Assembly: GCA_964496575.1 (NCBI GenBank)
Contig: CAZCAC010000012.1
Coordinates: 1 to 64,000, forward strand
From: CAZCAC01 sp964496575
Lineage (GTDB): Bacteria > Planctomycetota > UBA1135 > GCA-002686595
Reading direction: 5' to 3'
DNA length: 64,000 nt
Each line of letters opens with the position of its first letter. Positions within the stretch are counted from its first letter, which is position 1. The notes beneath the pieces are model-generated. The model made no database searches and was not told where the DNA came from. It saw only the letters and a program-made list of their open reading frames with translations. Shown in pieces: positions 19,641-29,031 of the stretch. The position numbers were made by a program, and so were the translations under genes.

Positions 19641-22600
19641 TCAGTCCTCCGCGTTCTCCCGATCCCCCAGCCCCAGCTGGTGAATCACCCGGTGCTGGTG
19701 CGGCGCCGGGATCCCCTCCGCGTCGAAGCGATGCTTGATGCGGCGGCGGAGCTCACGAGCGAGCCCCCACTGCGCACCGGGCTGGGTCTTGACCATCACC
19801 CGCAGGTCGATCCGGCTCTCGCCCAGCGCCTGCACGCCGGCGACACTCGGCTCCTCGAGGATCTCCCGGCCCAGCTCTTCGTCGGCGTGCAGCTCGCTCA
19901 GGACCTCGCGCAGGATCTCCGTGACGCGATCGACGTCTTCGCCGTACGACACGCCGACCTCCAGGACGATCCTCGACCAGCCCTTGGTCTTGTTGGCGAC
20001 ACGCTGGACGAGACCGTTCGGCACGTAGTGCACCGTACCCTGCAGGTCGCGCAACGTGGTCATGCGCAAGGAGATGTGCTCGACCGTCCCGTTGGCGACA
20101 CCGAGATCGACGACGTCCCCCACCGAGTACTGGTGCTCGAGCAGCATGAAGAAGCCGGCGAAGAAGTCGCGCACCAGCGACTGCGCGCCAAAGGCCACGG
20201 CGAGGCCGACGACCGATGCGGAAGCGATGATGGGGGTGATGTCCAGTCCGAGGAAGGCCAGCACGTAGATGCCGGCGATCAACCAGACCACCACCCGGAT
20301 CGACGCCGTGGTCACGTTGGTCAGGGTTTCCAGCCGGCGCTGGCGATCGGGGCTACCGACCTCGCCCTGGGCCTTCCTCTTCATCCGGCCCGCCACCCGC
20401 CGGAGACCGCGGACGGCGAGAATGGCCAGGAAGGGAATCAGCGCGACCTTGAACAGCGTCCACAGCGCGTGGTTCCACAGGTCCTCTCGATACCTCGAAC
20501 GCAGCTCGTCGATTCGCTCCAGCAGCTGCTTCCGGGTGCCGTCCACCTCATCCATCTCGGCACCAATGTGCGTGATGTGACGCCGGAAGGCGTTGATATC
20601 GCTCTCGATTCCGTGCCGAGACAGCCGGTGCGTCAGCGTGGCGATCCAGACCCGATCGCCCCACAGCCGAGCTTCCGCCTCGACCAGCTGGTCGGCCCAG
20701 TACAGCCTGTCCCATTCATGGTCGTCGAGGACCCGAGGCAGCTCACGACCCAGCGCCTCGGAGAACTCGGCCGCGATCCGGATCCGCCGCGAGGGGTTGG
20801 CCGAGGTGGCCGCCAGGGAACGAACGACGTGATACTCGAACTGACGTTCGCGTTCGACCTGCTGCATCGCCTCGATGGCACCCGACAGATCGGTGCGGTA
20901 CTTCTGATTGATCTCGATCAGCTCGTCGTAGGCGATCCGCGCGCTGTCGTACTCGTCGATGACTCGCTCGAGGTTGGCGACCTCGAGGTAGTAGGCGAGT
21001 AGCGTGACCTCGAAGCGCTCCCGGCGCTGCGGCTTGGCGATGGAGGCCAGGAGCCTCATCACGGTCGAGCGGTCGTCGAGGACACGCTGTCGAGCCGTGT
21101 ACTCCAGGTTCTCTCGCTCGAACTCTCTCAACGACTCCACCGGCGTGCGCGCGGCCTCTACGTGGGCCACCGGCCGGGCGATCAGGTTGTTGTTCTGCTG
21201 GGCAACCGCCCCGCCGATCTCCGCCCACTGCTTCCAGGAGAGGTAGTGCTCCTGCTGCCGCAGCGACGTCCGCAGGAGCTCTCGCACCGCATCGGTTCTC
21301 CGGTGCGACCCCTGACGGACGTCGACCAGCTCGGCGACCTCCTCTCTGGTCAGCGCAGTGACCACGTCTTCCGGTATGCGTGCATCGGGAAGGACCCTGT
21401 CCCGCCGCCGCCTCTCCACCTCGCGCCAGGCGGTGGTGAGCCGCCGCTCCAGCGAGAGGCGAGCGGCGGACGCCTCATCCACCGCGTCGATGCGCCGCTG
21501 ATACTCGTCGATCCCTTCCCGCAACTCACCGACCAGCTGCTCCAGCTCGAGGAAGTAGCGCAGGCGCTCCTTCGCCGCGCGCTGGTTCAACCGCAAGGCG
21601 CGCAGGTCCGCCTTCGACGGCGAGAGCAGCTCCTCGTCCTCGTCCACCTCCTCGACGTCGGTTTCGTCCCACAGGGTAGTGATGGCCTGCTGGCGCTCCT
21701 CGAGCTCGCTGGTGTCGGCCGGCAGCAGATCCTCCGCCCGCCCCTCCAGCGCGGCGAGCTCCTGCCGGATCTCCTCGCCGCGCCCGGGATAGGCGGTGAT
21801 CTGCTCCTGCGCGTAGGGCGCATCGAGCGAGACCGCCCGCTCCAGGATCTCCGGCAAGCGATCCTCCATCTCGGCCAGCTCCAGCTTGCGCGCCTCCTCC
21901 TCGGCACGCGCTTCCGCCAGGGCGATGAAGGCGGCTCCGTCGGGATCGAGCTCGGTCAGGAGCGGTCCGTCCTCGAGCGCCGCCATCTCGGCCACCATCG
22001 TGGCGAACGCCTCCTCCTCCCGCAGGACGGCCCGAGCGCGCTCGACCAGCTCGGCCTGCGTCTCGAGCGCCTGGCGCTCCGCCTGCTCGGGCTCCGTGCG
22101 AGCCAGCCGTCGCTCCACCTCCTCCTTCAGGAGGGTTCGCCTGGCCTCGGTGTAGATGATCGATTTCAGCGTCACCCAGACGTTCAGCCCCTCGACCTCC
22201 TCGTACTGGATCGGCCGTTCGCCGCCGGGATCCTCGAGGGCCGCCCGCGCCTGCACGGCACAGCGGATCCTGACCAGCACCCCGCCCGCCTCGCGAATCG
22301 CGTCTCCGCCGGTGGCGAGTTGCTCGCGGAACGAGATCAGCATCGTCCGGCTCGATTCGAGCAGCGCGAGGGTCTCCTGGCGGTAGGCCAGCATCGCCTC
22401 GGCCCACAAGAGCTCCCGGTGCGCCGCGCGCAGCTCGGCGTGCCCGTCCCCCTCCGCGAAGTCCTCGCGTTTCGGCGCGACCCGCTCGGCGCGAGCTCGG
22501 TCGTGAGCCTGCAACGCCTCCCAGCTCTGCCTCGCTTCGCTCCTCAGCTCCTCCAGCTTCGCAATCGCGCCCCAGTCGGTCTTGGCCCCATCGAGCGCCG

Positions 22601-23336
22601 CCTGGATCCCGGCCTCCTCACTCTCGATCAGCGTCTGGCGTTCCCGGGCCTCGATGGTGATCACCGACATCAGGATCTCGCTAGCGTCGCGTTGAGCGGT
22701 CGTGTCGTGGATCAGCTCGGCGGGTGGCGGCTCGACCGTCGACAGGTCAGCGACGGCCGCTTCCTCCGCCTCGCGCAGGGCGGAGATCCGATCGGGTAGC
22801 GTGGCCGCGAAGGTCCGCGCCGTCTCGACCCGCGTCGCTCCCTGTCCCAGCTCTTCCAGCCCCAGTGCGCGTGCCGCCTCCTCCGCGGTGACCTTCGCTT
22901 CGGTGACGAGCGGGTCGACCCTGGCCAGCGCCAGCTCCGCCGCTTCGGCCGCCTCGGTCAACGACGTCGCGGCCTTCTCCAGCTCGGCGAAAAGCTCCGC
23001 CTGTACGGCCTTGCGCTCCCGGGCACGTCGCGGCGCGTCGACTCTCTGCTCGAGGAGGGCGACGTGGTCGCGCCACGCCTCGAACCTGGCCGCGAGAGCG
23101 TCGTGACCCTCGTCGGGATAGGTATCGATCGTGGCGGGCGCTTCGGGCAGCGGCGCGGATACGGCCTCGAACAGCTCGATCAGCTCGCGACCTTCGAGCT
23201 CGGCCCGCTCGACGGTGCGCCGGACCAGCGAGCTCGAGCTGTCGAGAGCCTCGAGGGCAGTGCGGGCTTCGGCGAGGACTTCGTCGTCCGCGGGGGTGAG
23301 GGTGAAGAGGAGCGTGGCGAGGATGGGGAGGAGCAT
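19641..23336 (-). CDS. Giant MscS-family mechanosensitive channel with a coiled-coil N-terminus
   Basis: A 1231-residue protein. The start at 23336 (MLLPILATLLFTLTPADD) opens a signal peptide; the open frame further upstream is low-complexity shadow. Residues 20-950 are almost entirely charged helical coiled coil (repeated EEA, LEELR, RAEEEARKLEL patterns) with no membrane helix, so they would be periplasmic. The C-terminal 280 residues are a classic MscS core: helices near 960-978 and 1011-1030, the pore helix region SASVVGLAVAFGAQSL, VRDFFAGFFMLLEHQYSVGD and the beta domain GTVEHISLRMTTLRD, YVPNGLVQRVANK. It would release solutes on osmotic down-shock. MscK also carries a long periplasmic domain but has many more membrane helices; only three are visible here. 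Confidence 0.85.
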   Translation of the reverse strand: MLLPILATLLFTLTPADDEVLAEARTALEALDSSSSLVRRTVERAELEGRELIELFEAVSAPLPEAPATIDTYPDEGHDALAARFEAWRDHVALLEQRVDAPRRARERKAVQAELFAELEKAATSLTEAAEAAELALARVDPLVTEAKVTAEEAARALGLEELGQGATRVETARTFAATLPDRISALREAEEAAVADLSTVEPPPAELIHDTTAQRDASEILMSVITIEARERQTLIESEEAGIQAALDGAKTDWGAIAKLEELRSEARQSWEALQAHDRARAERVAPKREDFAEGDGHAELRAAHRELLWAEAMLAYRQETLALLESSRTMLISFREQLATGGDAIREAGGVLVRIRCAVQARAALEDPGGERPIQYEEVEGLNVWVTLKSIIYTEARRTLLKEEVERRLARTEPEQAERQALETQAELVERARAVLREEEAFATMVAEMAALEDGPLLTELDPDGAAFIALAEARAEEEARKLELAEMEDRLPEILERAVSLDAPYAQEQITAYPGRGEEIRQELAALEGRAEDLLPADTSELEERQQAITTLWDETDVEEVDEDEELLSPSKADLRALRLNQRAAKERLRYFLELEQLVGELREGIDEYQRRIDAVDEASAARLSLERRLTTAWREVERRRRDRVLPDARIPEDVVTALTREEVAELVDVRQGSHRRTDAVRELLRTSLRQQEHYLSWKQWAEIGGAVAQQNNNLIARPVAHVEAARTPVESLREFERENLEYTARQRVLDDRSTVMRLLASIAKPQRRERFEVTLLAYYLEVANLERVIDEYDSARIAYDELIEINQKYRTDLSGAIEAMQQVERERQFEYHVVRSLAATSANPSRRIRIAAEFSEALGRELPRVLDDHEWDRLYWADQLVEAEARLWGDRVWIATLTHRLSRHGIESDINAFRRHITHIGAEMDEVDGTRKQLLERIDELRSRYREDLWNHALWTLFKVALIPFLAILAVRGLRRVAGRMKRKAQGEVGSPDRQRRLETLTNVTTASIRVVVWLIAGIYVLAFLGLDITPIIASASVVGLAVAFGAQSLVRDFFAGFFMLLEHQYSVGDVVDLGVANGTVEHISLRMTTLRDLQGTVHYVPNGLVQRVANKTKGWSRIVLEVGVSYGEDVDRVTEILREVLSELHADEELGREILEEPSVAGVQALGESRIDLRVMVKTQPGAQWGLARELRRRIKHRFDAEGIPAPHQHRVIHQLGLGDRENAED

Positions 23337-23517
23337 GGGGCCGAGTCTACGCTCCCGTGACGGACCTCGACCACCGCTCGCGCGCATCGGGACGCCCCAC
23401 GTCCCTTTTCGCCTCGATACCCCTGGCACTCCTGGGCCCCGGGGGGAGAATCGACTCCGCGCGACCGATTCCCTCGTTGTATTCGCCACCAGACAACCAG
23501 CTCTGAAGGAGCCCGTG

Positions 23518-25329
23518 ATGTCCGTCCGCCTGGATTCCCCGCAGTCCGCCGCCGTCACCCTGTCCGTCGTTTGCCTGCTGCTCTGCGCCCCGGCGTCCGC
23601 GCAGGACATCTGCGTGACCCACCGCAAGAGCATCGACCGCCAGCTCGAGGACCCGAACGGAGACAGCCGGCTGCCCGAGGTCTCCGCGGACGCACGCTTC
23701 ATCGTCTTCGAGAGCGACGCGAACGACCTCGTCTACGGGGACACCAACGGCCTGACCGATGTCTTCGTCGTGGAAGTGTCCAGCAGCGACATCGAGATGA
23801 TCAGCTGGTCGCACACGGGCGGGGCGACGAACGGCGACTCCGACCACGCATCGATCTCGGGAGATGGTCGCTACGTGCTCTTCGAGAGCGTGGCCAGCAA
23901 CCTGGTCGTCGGTGACGGCAACGGCGTTCGCGACGTATTCCTGTACGACCGCGAGCTCGACGTGATGAAGCGGGTCAGCGTCGCCAACACCGGAGCCGAG
24001 GGCAACGCCTCCAGCGGGCAGGGTGGGTTGTACAAGGGCTCGGCGATCTCCGACGACGGGCAGCGCGCCGTCTTCCAGAGCTTCGCCTCGAACCTGGTCG
24101 GCGGCGACACCAACATGGCGACCGACATCTTCCTGTACGACGCCGTCACGAGCTCGGTCTCGATCGTCAGCCTCTCGATGATCGGTCCCGGCCCGGCCCC
24201 CGCCAACGGCACATCCCAGGACCCCGACATCTCGGCGGACGGAGCCTACGTGGCCTTTGCCAGCTACGCGAGCAACCTGGTGGGCGGCGACACCAACGGC
24301 GAGAACGACATTTTCGTGGTCAACCTCTCCAACCTGGCTGCCGTGCGCGCCACGGTGGCGATGATCGGCACCCAGGTCGACGGATCGAGCTGGAAGCCGA
24401 GGCTCTCCGCCGATGGCAACGAGGTCACCTACGAGAGCCACGCCACCACGCTGGTGCCGAACGACACCAACGGGGTGATCGATGTCTTCCTGTTCGATCG
24501 AACAGCCTACGCGGTCGAGCGCGTCAGCCTCACCTGGGACAACCAGGAAGCGAACAACTACTGCTACCACCCCTCGATCAACGCCGACGGCACGCGGGTG
24601 AGCTTCACCAGCGCTGCGAGCAACCTCGTCCCGGGCGGCTCGGGTGTCCAGAACGTCTACGTGCGGGACCGGTGGGGCAGCGACACCGAACGATGGGGCG
24701 AGGACTCCGCGGGCGGCACGGGCTTCGCGGGGAGCAACGATTCCTCGCTCACGGCGGACGGTTTCAAGATGGCCTTCATGAGCCTCTCCCCGCTGGTGCC
24801 GGCGGACACCAACAACATGAAGGACGTCTACCTGCGCTACTGCGGGCCGACGGCGACCAGCTACTGCCCCGGACTCGGCGAGCTCTGCCCCTGCGGCAAC
24901 GGCGGCACGGGAGGCGCGGGGTGCGAGAACTCCGCCGGCCAGGGCGGCGGCCTCCTGACCGCCACCGGCCTGCCGAGCGTCTACCTGGACTCGGTCACGC
25001 TGCACGCTTCCGGACTGCCGGCGCAGGCGCCGATCCTCTTCTTCCAGGCGATCAACGAGCTGAACTACGGCTCGGGGATCACCTTCGGCGACGGCCTGCG
25101 CTGCGCCGGCGGCGCGCTCCTGCGCCTCAAGGTCAAGATCGCCAGCGCCGGCGGCACGGCCGCCTACGGCTACGGAATCGGTACCGACATCCCGATCTCG
25201 ATCCGCGGCCTGGTCCCGACGATCGGCGGCCACTTCCGTTATCAGGGCTGGTACCGCGACATCGCCCCGTTCTGCACCATCGACGAGTTCAACCTGACCA
25301 ACGGGCTCTTGATCGAGTGGGCTCCGTGA
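23518..25329 (+). CDS. Secreted TolB/PD40-type propeller with the Cys-rich C-terminal domain
   Basis: A 603-residue protein. ATG at 23518 follows an AAGGAG site and opens a signal peptide ending at PASAQD. Residues 25-450 contain about eight PD40-type repeats with the plan SADARFIVFESDANDLVYGD-T-N-G-L-T-D-V-F, one per propeller blade. The last 150 residues (from LGELCPCGNGG) are the C-terminal domain shared with three other proteins in this window, with PCPCGN, GCENSAGQGG, FGDGLRCAGG and FNLTNGLLIEWAP. In the planctomycete groups I know, this domain closes many secreted propeller proteins and may be a sorting or anchoring element; that is an inference. The start is divergent from the MscS gene across 181 bases. 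Confidence 0.85.
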   Translation: MSVRLDSPQSAAVTLSVVCLLLCAPASAQDICVTHRKSIDRQLEDPNGDSRLPEVSADARFIVFESDANDLVYGDTNGLTDVFVVEVSSSDIEMISWSHTGGATNGDSDHASISGDGRYVLFESVASNLVVGDGNGVRDVFLYDRELDVMKRVSVANTGAEGNASSGQGGLYKGSAISDDGQRAVFQSFASNLVGGDTNMATDIFLYDAVTSSVSIVSLSMIGPGPAPANGTSQDPDISADGAYVAFASYASNLVGGDTNGENDIFVVNLSNLAAVRATVAMIGTQVDGSSWKPRLSADGNEVTYESHATTLVPNDTNGVIDVFLFDRTAYAVERVSLTWDNQEANNYCYHPSINADGTRVSFTSAASNLVPGGSGVQNVYVRDRWGSDTERWGEDSAGGTGFAGSNDSSLTADGFKMAFMSLSPLVPADTNNMKDVYLRYCGPTATSYCPGLGELCPCGNGGTGGAGCENSAGQGGGLLTATGLPSVYLDSVTLHASGLPAQAPILFFQAINELNYGSGITFGDGLRCAGGALLRLKVKIASAGGTAAYGYGIGTDIPISIRGLVPTIGGHFRYQGWYRDIAPFCTIDEFNLTNGLLIEWAP

Positions 25330-25332
25330 GCG

Positions 25333-26505
25333 CTACCGCCCGTACCAGACCTTGTCGAAGCGGAAGTACACCTCGAGGGTGAGCGCCATCATCGCCGTCG
25401 AGTAGACGCGACCGCCGAAGAGCCCCCACGGGCCGATCGGGTCCCACGAGCCCCGGTTCGGACCCGAGGTGCACTGTGAGCCGAGGACGGCCTTCTTCAT
25501 CGCCTTGTTCCAGGCCTTCCAGTGCTTGCCGCCCATCTGGAACATCGCGTAGCTGCCGTAGTACCAGTAGTACATGTCGCAGACGAGTCCCTCGTCGTCC
25601 CACTCCGGCAGCGCCTTCAGCAGGAGCTCGGCGTTCTTCTCCATGATCGGTGTGTTCTTCGGGGACTGCCCCAGGAAGAAGCGGCAGAGCAGGCCGGCCG
25701 CGGTCAGCGCCTCGGTGCGCTGCACCGGGTAGCGGTCATTGACCCCGGGCATGCGGGAGCTGAAGCTCCCCGTCGCGTCGTAGCCGACGCGTCCGGTCTC
25801 CCCGTCGGTTATCACGTCCAGGTAGGCGATGGCGACGTCCAGGGCGTCGGTGTCGATGGTCAGCCCCGCCTCCTGGGCGCTCAAAAGGAGGAAGACCATC
25901 CAGGAGGTGACCGAGGTGTCGTTGTCGCCGTTCGGCGGAATGGTGTAGCGCCAGGCGCCGTGGGAGTTCCGCCCGCTGAGCGCGTAGTCGACCGCCTTCT
26001 GGGCGGAGTGCTTCAGCAGCGGGTTCTTGCTGAAGAAGTACGCCTCGCACATCGCCAGCGAGGCGATCGCGTGCTCGTAGATCGCGGCCTCCCGTCCGGG
26101 CGCGTCCTTGGGGGCCTTGGCCGGACGGCCGATGCAGCCAGTCTCCGCGTCCTGCTGCTCGCGCAGCCACTTGATCCCCGTGACCACCTGGCTCCGGTGC
26201 GGCCCCGACCGGGTGGTGCTGCCGTCTCCGAGGAACGCCAGCAGAGCGAGCCCCGTGGTGCCGACCGTGTAGTCCGTGTCCTCCGCGTTCCAGGAGCCGT
26301 CTGGTGCCTGGTTCGAGGCCAGCCACGCCAGCGCGATCTTCAGCGGATCCTCGGTCCCGGCGAGCTCCGCCTTCACCAACTCACTCTGGAAGCGAGCCGC
26401 GGACGGCGGCGGCGTGGCCTCGTCGGCCGGCTCCTCCTGAGCGGGCAGCGAGAGGCACAGTGGAGCGAAAAGACCGACGAGAGCGAGCGCGATGGGGCAC
26501 TTCAT
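25333..26505 (-). CDS. Secreted prenyltransferase/squalene-cyclase-fold protein
   Basis: A 390-residue protein. The start at 26505 (MKCPIALALVG) opens a signal peptide ending at SLPAQEE. The rest is an alpha/alpha toroid of prenyltransferase/squalene-oxidase type repeats, shown by spaced QW-like segments: ALAWLASNQAPDGSWN, GIKWLREQQDAETGCIG, AVDYALSGRNSHGAWRY, VTSWMVFLLLSAQEAGL. No D-x-D-D cyclase acid or zinc site is visible, so it is unlikely to be a terpene cyclase; in planctomycetes such exported proteins are common and of unknown role, perhaps protein or glycan binding. It is convergent with the upstream propeller gene, with 3 bases between stops. Confidence 0.78.
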   Translation of the reverse strand: MKCPIALALVGLFAPLCLSLPAQEEPADEATPPPSAARFQSELVKAELAGTEDPLKIALAWLASNQAPDGSWNAEDTDYTVGTTGLALLAFLGDGSTTRSGPHRSQVVTGIKWLREQQDAETGCIGRPAKAPKDAPGREAAIYEHAIASLAMCEAYFFSKNPLLKHSAQKAVDYALSGRNSHGAWRYTIPPNGDNDTSVTSWMVFLLLSAQEAGLTIDTDALDVAIAYLDVITDGETGRVGYDATGSFSSRMPGVNDRYPVQRTEALTAAGLLCRFFLGQSPKNTPIMEKNAELLLKALPEWDDEGLVCDMYYWYYGSYAMFQMGGKHWKAWNKAMKKAVLGSQCTSGPNRGSWDPIGPWGLFGGRVYSTAMMALTLEVYFRFDKVWYGR

Positions 26506-26581
26506 GGAGAGAGAGTAACCAGAACCGCCGACCCCCGCCATTCGTCCCGGGCCTCCCCCCGGTTAGAGTGTGCGCCCGCCG

Positions 26582-27721
26582 ATGAGCCCCACTCCCCGAG
26601 TTCCTCACTTCGTCACCTGCGCCCCGGGTATCGAGCCGCTGCTGCACGGCGAGATGAAGGCGCTGCACCTGTCTCGCGTCGAGCGGCAGGTTGGCGGGGT
26701 CTACTTCGAGGGAACGGCCGAGGACGCGATGCGCGCGAACCTGCACCTCCGGACCGCGGTCCGGGTGCTGCGACGCGTGGCGCGCTTCGAGGCGCCGGAC
26801 CAGGACGCGCTCTACGCCGGCGCGAGCGCGGTCGACTGGCGACCCTTCCTGCCGCACGGGGGCACGCTTCTCGTTGCCGGACACTCGCGCGACTCGCGCC
26901 TCGATCACACGCTCTTCATCGAGCAACGCACCAAGGACGCGATCGTCGATCGCTTGCGCGTGGAGCTCGGCGAACGGCCCTCCGTCGACAAGGACGATCC
27001 CGACCTCCTGGTGCACGCACACCTCTTCCGCGATCGTTGCACCCTCCTGGTCGACACCTCGGGGAAGTCGTTGCACAAGCGCGGCTGGCGCGTGTTCCAG
27101 GGTCGCGCGCCGCTGGCGGAGACGCTGGCGGCCGCCGTGTTGCTCTCCTCGGGCTGGGACCGCCGCTCACCGTTGATCGATCCCTTTTGCGGTTCGGGCA
27201 CGCTGCTGGTCGAGGCCGCACTGCTCGCCGCGGATCACGCGCCCGGGCTGTTCCGGTCGCGCTTCGCCTTCGAGGGGTTCGCCGACTTCGACGTCAGGAG
27301 GTGGCGTCGATTGAGGGAGGAGGCGGGGCAGCGATCCCGCTTCCCGAAACGCCTCCGCCTGATCGGCTCCGAGCTCTCCGCCGAGGCGATCGATGGAGCG
27401 CGGGAGAACCTCGCCTCCGTGGGCGTCGATGAGCGCATCGAGCTCGAGGTCGCTGACGCGACCGAGCTCGCTCCCCGCCGCGGGTGGAACGGCTGGATCG
27501 TGACCAATCCACCCTACGGCGAGCGCGTCGGTGAAGGGGAGGATCTGCGGGCGCTGTACCGTGCCTTCGGTGACCGGCTGAAGGAGCACTGCCAGGGTTA
27601 CCGGCTCGCGTTGCTCTGCGGAGCCCCCGAGCTGATCCGGGCGCTGGCGCTGCGTTTCGAGAGCCGGGCTCCGTTCAAGAACGGGGCGCTGGACTGCGAT
27701 CTGGTGACGGGTCGGATCTGA
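26582..27721 (+). CDS. THUMP-type 23S rRNA (guanine-N2)-methyltransferase, RlmL-like
   Basis: A 379-residue protein from ATG at 26582 (a GTG at 26570 is an alternative). An N-terminal THUMP-like segment (VTCAPGIEPLLHGEMKAL to about residue 160, with KSLHKRGWRVFQGRAPL) is followed by a Rossmann methyltransferase with motif I DPFCGSGTLLVEAALL, an acidic strand LIGSELSAEAIDGARENL and the catalytic TNPPYGERV. N-P-P-Y is the signature of exocyclic-N methylation of guanine or adenine. This is the N-terminal (RlmL) half only; no RlmK domain follows, as in most non-enterobacterial members. It uses S-adenosylmethionine and acts on 23S rRNA during ribosome assembly; the exact site (m2G2445 in E. coli RlmL) is by family analogy. 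Confidence 0.86.
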   Translation: MSPTPRVPHFVTCAPGIEPLLHGEMKALHLSRVERQVGGVYFEGTAEDAMRANLHLRTAVRVLRRVARFEAPDQDALYAGASAVDWRPFLPHGGTLLVAGHSRDSRLDHTLFIEQRTKDAIVDRLRVELGERPSVDKDDPDLLVHAHLFRDRCTLLVDTSGKSLHKRGWRVFQGRAPLAETLAAAVLLSSGWDRRSPLIDPFCGSGTLLVEAALLAADHAPGLFRSRFAFEGFADFDVRRWRRLREEAGQRSRFPKRLRLIGSELSAEAIDGARENLASVGVDERIELEVADATELAPRRGWNGWIVTNPPYGERVGEGEDLRALYRAFGDRLKEHCQGYRLALLCGAPELIRALALRFESRAPFKNGALDCDLVTGRI

Positions 27722-27770
27722 CGGAGAGGCGGTTGCCCGCCGCGCGCGGATTCCCGAACCGAGGAGGGGC

Positions 27771-29027
27771 CTACTTCGAGGGATCCGGCCCGCCGACCGT
27801 GAACTTCTCGAACTGCTCCAGGAGACCCGAACGCTTGATCAGGTCCGCCTGAAGCTCCTCGTAGGCCGGCTCACCCTCGACGCACCACAGGGGCTTCTCG
27901 AAGAGCTGGAAGAGCTCCCCGTCGGTGACCCGGCGGGTGGCCTGGACCGACGCGCGAACCTCCATCCAGTGCTTCCAGCGGCCGAGCACGTCGTTGATGC
28001 CGACGAAGTCGCCAGCGGCGATGCGATCGAGGCGAAAGTGGCGACGTCCCAGGCCGAAGAAGCTCGCCAGGGCGCGCTTCCACGATCGAGAGCGCACGTC
28101 CGCGCGTTCGAGGCGAAACTCGGAGTCGTCCTGGATGCGCGCCATGACCCACATGCGCCGCATCGAGAGGGCCAGCAGCGCCGGAAGGAGCGCGTTCAGG
28201 TTCTCCTCGTCGTAGTTCTTGATGCAGGTCAGCAGCGCGTTGCGCACCTGCAACACGCGAAGCTGCTCCGTGGGGAAGCGACTGGACGTCCCGGAGTGGT
28301 CGTGCCGACAGACCGCACGCGGCGCGTAGTGCACCTCGAAGCCGGCGAGGTTGGTGCGCCAGCCGATGTCGAGGTCGTCGTAGTAGGCGAAGAAGTCCTC
28401 GTCGAAGCCGCCGAGCGCGTCGAAGGCCTCGCGCGAGATCGCCATGGCTCCCCCGCACGCGAAGAGACAGCGGCGCGGGAAGTCGTGCCCCGGCCCGGGA
28501 GGATGCTGATAGCCGGTGGCCACGGCGATTCCGTGGAAGTTGGTGCCGCCGCCGGCGTGGTCGATGCGCGTACCGTCGCGGCTCAGCATCCTGGCCCCGG
28601 TGCTCGCGCACTCGCCGCGTACGATCGGTCCCACCAGCTCGCGCAGCCAGGTCGGCTCGACCCGCACGTCGTTGTTGAGGAACACCGGCACGTCCTGCGG
28701 TCCCTCGACCTCCTCGAGCCTCTTCACTCCCTGGTTGCAGGCCGGCGTGAAACCCGTGTTGCGAGAGTTCGCCACGACGTGGACCCGCGGGTGATTCCGC
28801 GCCAGCCAGTCCACGCTCCCGTCGCGGGACGCGTTGTCGACCACGACGACCGAGAGGCGATCCTCGGGATAGTCGCTCGCGAAGAGGCGACCGAGGCAAT
28901 CGACCAGCATCCGCCGGCCGTCACAGTTGACGATCACGACGCCGACGCGCGGCAGGTCGGCGTCGGCCAGCGGCTCGCCGTGCTCGACTCGCAGGCTCTC
29001 CAGGGTGTGTTGTCCGGGAACGCTCAT
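27771..29027 (-). CDS. Family 2 glycosyltransferase (rhamnosyltransferase-like)
   Basis: A 418-residue protein with a GT-A fold starting at LPRVGVVIVNCDGRRMLV, then VVDNASRDGSVDWL, NTGFTPACNQGVK, the metal-binding strand VFLNNDVRVEP, ACGGAMAISREAFDALGGF and the acceptor-side FFAYYDDLDIGWR with a late HDHSGTSS. These are typical of WbbL-type rhamnosyltransferases (GT2). The nucleotide-sugar donor and acceptor cannot be read from sequence. The C-terminal 130 residues are helical and basic, likely contacting the membrane. It lies 4 bases after a second glycosyltransferase in a five-gene minus-strand cluster, so it probably makes a surface polysaccharide or a glycan for the abundant surface proteins. 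Confidence 0.88.
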   Translation of the reverse strand: MSVPGQHTLESLRVEHGEPLADADLPRVGVVIVNCDGRRMLVDCLGRLFASDYPEDRLSVVVVDNASRDGSVDWLARNHPRVHVVANSRNTGFTPACNQGVKRLEEVEGPQDVPVFLNNDVRVEPTWLRELVGPIVRGECASTGARMLSRDGTRIDHAGGGTNFHGIAVATGYQHPPGPGHDFPRRCLFACGGAMAISREAFDALGGFDEDFFAYYDDLDIGWRTNLAGFEVHYAPRAVCRHDHSGTSSRFPTEQLRVLQVRNALLTCIKNYDEENLNALLPALLALSMRRMWVMARIQDDSEFRLERADVRSRSWKRALASFFGLGRRHFRLDRIAAGDFVGINDVLGRWKHWMEVRASVQATRRVTDGELFQLFEKPLWCVEGEPAYEELQADLIKRSGLLEQFEKFTVGGPDPSK

Positions 29028-29031
29028 CGAT

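Noticed and set aside
21162..22799. 545-residue plus-strand frame inside the MscS gene
   Set aside because: Antisense of the coiled-coil region; no initiation site or similarity.
25333..26505. Squalene-hopene cyclase
   Set aside because: Repeats fit the fold, but the protein is too short, exported and lacks a D-x-D-D acid motif.
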